A program made the translations under genes and the position numbers. Below the pieces are notes generated by a model. It had not been told where the DNA came from. It did no database searches and saw only the letters and a list, made by a program, of their open reading frames with translations. From UBA3537 sp964219345 (GTDB taxonomy: Bacteria > Bacteroidota > Bacteroidia > Flavobacteriales > Flavobacteriaceae), in assembly GCA_964219345.1 (NCBI GenBank), contig CAXPPN010000045.1:1-36886 (forward strand): DNA of 36,886 bases, in the 5' to 3' direction. This document shows, piece after piece, positions 35,938 through 36,886 of the stretch (the stretch's first letter is position 1; the number at the start of each line of letters is the position of its first letter).

Positions 35938-36351
35938 ATGATGAAAAAAATAGAACACATTGGCATTGCCGTAAAAGATTTAGACGCTTCCAATACTTTG
36001 TATGAAAAATTACTTGGTGTTTCGCATTATAAAATTGAGGATGTTGCCACGGAGGGAGTTAAAACATCTTTTTTTAAAGTAGGTGAAAGTAAAATCGAAT
36101 TGCTTCAAGCCACAAGTCCAAATAGCCCTATTGCCAAATTTATAGAAAAACGTGGAGAAGGTGTACATCATTTGGCCTTTGATGTAGAGGATATTGAGGC
36201 AGAAATTGAGAGTTTAAAAAACGAGGGGTTTGAATTGATTGACGACATCCCAAAACAAGGAGCAGATCATAAAAAAATAGCATTTTTACATCCAAAATCA
36301 TCTGGTGGTGTATTGATAGAACTGTGCCAAGATATTGGGAATAAAGCATAG
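35938..36351 (+). CDS. mce: Methylmalonyl-CoA epimerase
   Basis: Vicinal-oxygen-chelate enzyme interconverting the (R) and (S) forms of methylmalonyl-CoA in propionyl-CoA/odd-chain metabolism. The 137-residue product shows metal ligands by family pattern: His7 in EHIGIAV, Gln57 in ELLQATS, His77 or His78 in GEGVHHLAFDV and Glu128 in GVLIELCQ. PKQGADHKKIAFLHPK (105-120) is diagnostic. Translation may begin at Met1 or Met2 (MM start). No mutase genes are in the window. Confidence 0.93.
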   Translation: MMKKIEHIGIAVKDLDASNTLYEKLLGVSHYKIEDVATEGVKTSFFKVGESKIELLQATSPNSPIAKFIEKRGEGVHHLAFDVEDIEAEIESLKNEGFELIDDIPKQGADHKKIAFLHPKSSGGVLIELCQDIGNKA

Positions 36352-36399
36352 ATTTCTTTTTATAATTTTAAAAATGGTTGTAATATTGCAGGCACTTTT

Positions 36400-36473
36400 G
36401 GTCCCATAGCTCAGATGGTTAGAGCATCTGACTCATAATAAGAGTGTACTTGGTTCGAGACCAAGTGGGACCA
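36400..36473 (+). tRNA. tRNA with CAT anticodon (elongator Met, less likely Ile2)
   Basis: A complete cloverleaf: acceptor GGTCCCA/TGGGACC, D stem GCTC/GAGC, T stem CTTGG/CCAAG with loop TTCGAGA, and anticodon CAT at 36434-36436 in loop CTCATAA. The gene ends at the discriminator A; CCA is not encoded (the next bases are CCC). The anticodon stem TCTGA/TAAGA contains a G30-A40 mismatch, whereas TCTGA would need TCAGA. The absence of a C1-A72 pair argues against initiator tRNA. Met versus lysidine-modified Ile cannot be decided from the anticodon alone. Confidence 0.9.
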
Positions 36474-36478
36474 CCCTT

Positions 36479-36506
36479 AAAACCCTTCTGAATTGAGGGG
36501 TTTTTT
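36479..36506 (+). terminator. Intrinsic terminator after the tRNA
   Basis: AACCCTTC (36481-36488) pairs with GAGGGGTT (36495-36502), with one G-U, around loop TGAATT, followed by a run of Ts to 36506. Confidence 0.8.
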
Positions 36507-36825
36507 GTTTAGTAGTTATTCATCTCAAATATACTAAAAAAGGGCTTAAATAGCCCCTTTTTGGCAGTTATATGACAGTTAAAAGCCAAAAAAATCAGAC
36601 CTGCTAATCCATACTAACAGCTCACCCCCATGTCTTATCAACATTACTTTCCATGTAAGGGTTATCATCACAGAACAGGGTATGAATGACAATAGGGGAT
36701 TTAATTCTTGACCTTTTTATTTAGGAAACCATAGGCATATCCTCTTCTTTTAGTTCTGCTATTTCTAAACCTCTTAAGTAGGTTAAACTTACATTTCATA
36801 TATTTGAAGTATAAATGATATAATT
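36507..36825. other. Gene-poor stretch with a second hairpin and repeats
   Basis: About 320 bases without a convincing gene. A hairpin GGGCT/AGCCC (36542-36556), flanked by A and T runs (36536-36562), looks like another terminator. Directly after it an 8-base inverted repeat TTTTTGGC/GCCAAAAA (36558-36565 and 36585-36592) encloses two CAGTTA copies 11 bases apart (36565-36570 and 36576-36581). A minus-strand frame from 36795 to 36622, broken by one stop at 36721-36723, reads like protein but has no start codon. Confidence 0.5.
36799..36806 (+). promoter_or_regulatory. -7 box of the zinc-ribbon gene
   Basis: TATATTTG matches TAnnTTTG and lies 19 bases before the ATG at 36826. No -33 TTG is visible. 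Confidence 0.4.
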
Positions 36826-36886
36826 ATGACAACATACAAATGTTATCAATGTGGAATGTCTGTTAAAGCCAATTGTGGCCAATGTG
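36826..36886 (+). CDS. Small zinc-ribbon protein (N-terminus only)
   Basis: Only the first 20 codons lie in the window. The peptide MTTYKCYQCGMSVKANCGQC has two CxxC pairs (Cys6-Cys9 and Cys17-Cys20), the beginning of a zinc ribbon. Short proteins starting this way occur in marine flavobacteria as I recall, but without a known function. The gene continues past the right edge. A -7 box lies in the expected place. Confidence 0.6.
   Translation, partial: MTTYKCYQCGMSVKANCGQC

Noticed and set aside
36629..36690. A 19-codon plus-strand frame starting at an ATG after the tRNA
   Set aside because: Too short, no promoter box and no recognisable motif.
1..36886. Short frames opposite or inside known genes (for example within DUF5916, rpsB, asnS, dusB)
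   Set aside because: They overlap strongly conserved genes in another frame, lack promoters and show no family features.

Overview
The window is a stretch of conserved chromosome from a member of the Flavobacteriaceae (phylum Bacteroidota). This rests on AT-rich DNA, near absence of Shine-Dalgarno sites, repeated TAnnTTTG promoter -7 boxes (the Bacteroidota sigma-factor consensus), a PorZ-like protein with a type IX secretion (T9SS) sorting domain, a DUF5916/CBM9-like outer-membrane protein, tandem cytochrome oxidase subunit III genes, and a TonB-dependent receptor with a carboxypeptidase-regulatory-like N-terminus. I see no transposase, integrase, CRISPR array or phage gene.

Layout. (1) 1-2617, minus: start of a heme-copper oxidase operon (cyoE, two subunit III genes, a subunit IV cut by the window edge), driven by a good promoter at 2647-2677. 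(2) 2720-5338, minus: a DUF5916 outer-membrane protein. (3) 5499-8430, plus: translation block rplM-rpsI-rpsB-tsf with structured leaders before rplM and rpsB, a hairpin with a T-run between rpsB and tsf, and a terminator after tsf. (4) 8432-8953, minus: a small lipoprotein. (5) 9048-15865, plus: pyrH-frr, an RND/MMPL exporter, asnS, rpoN. (6) 15867-17563, minus: error-prone polymerase pair in the order umuC-umuD. (7) 17741-19549, plus: a TonB-dependent receptor. (8) 19562-25521, minus: a tightly overlapping porZ-like/recO/TonB receptor/recX operon. (9) 25636-28775, minus: gdhA, a cystathionine gamma-synthase-like gene and a DinB-family gene. (10) 28844-34272, plus: an ArsC/Spx-like protein, an EamA transporter and a FemAB-like acyltransferase, then yicC-gmk-nadD-dusB. 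(11) 34269-35870, minus: LolC/E-like permease and rbfA. (12) 35938-36886, plus: methylmalonyl-CoA epimerase, tRNA(CAT), about 350 bases without a clear gene, and the start of a zinc-ribbon protein.

Most of the window is ordinary housekeeping DNA. The points most worth a second look are: the reversed umuC-umuD order with a candidate operator over its promoter; three genes whose -7 box lies exactly 4 nt before the ATG, suggesting leaderless mRNAs; the multi-hairpin rpsB leader; the operon that couples recO and recX to outer-membrane genes; a tRNA with a mismatched anticodon stem; and a compact repeat structure just downstream of that tRNA. I did not find a convincing new defence or biosynthetic system. 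Promoter calls come from motif matching by eye and family names from recognised motifs; no database search was possible.
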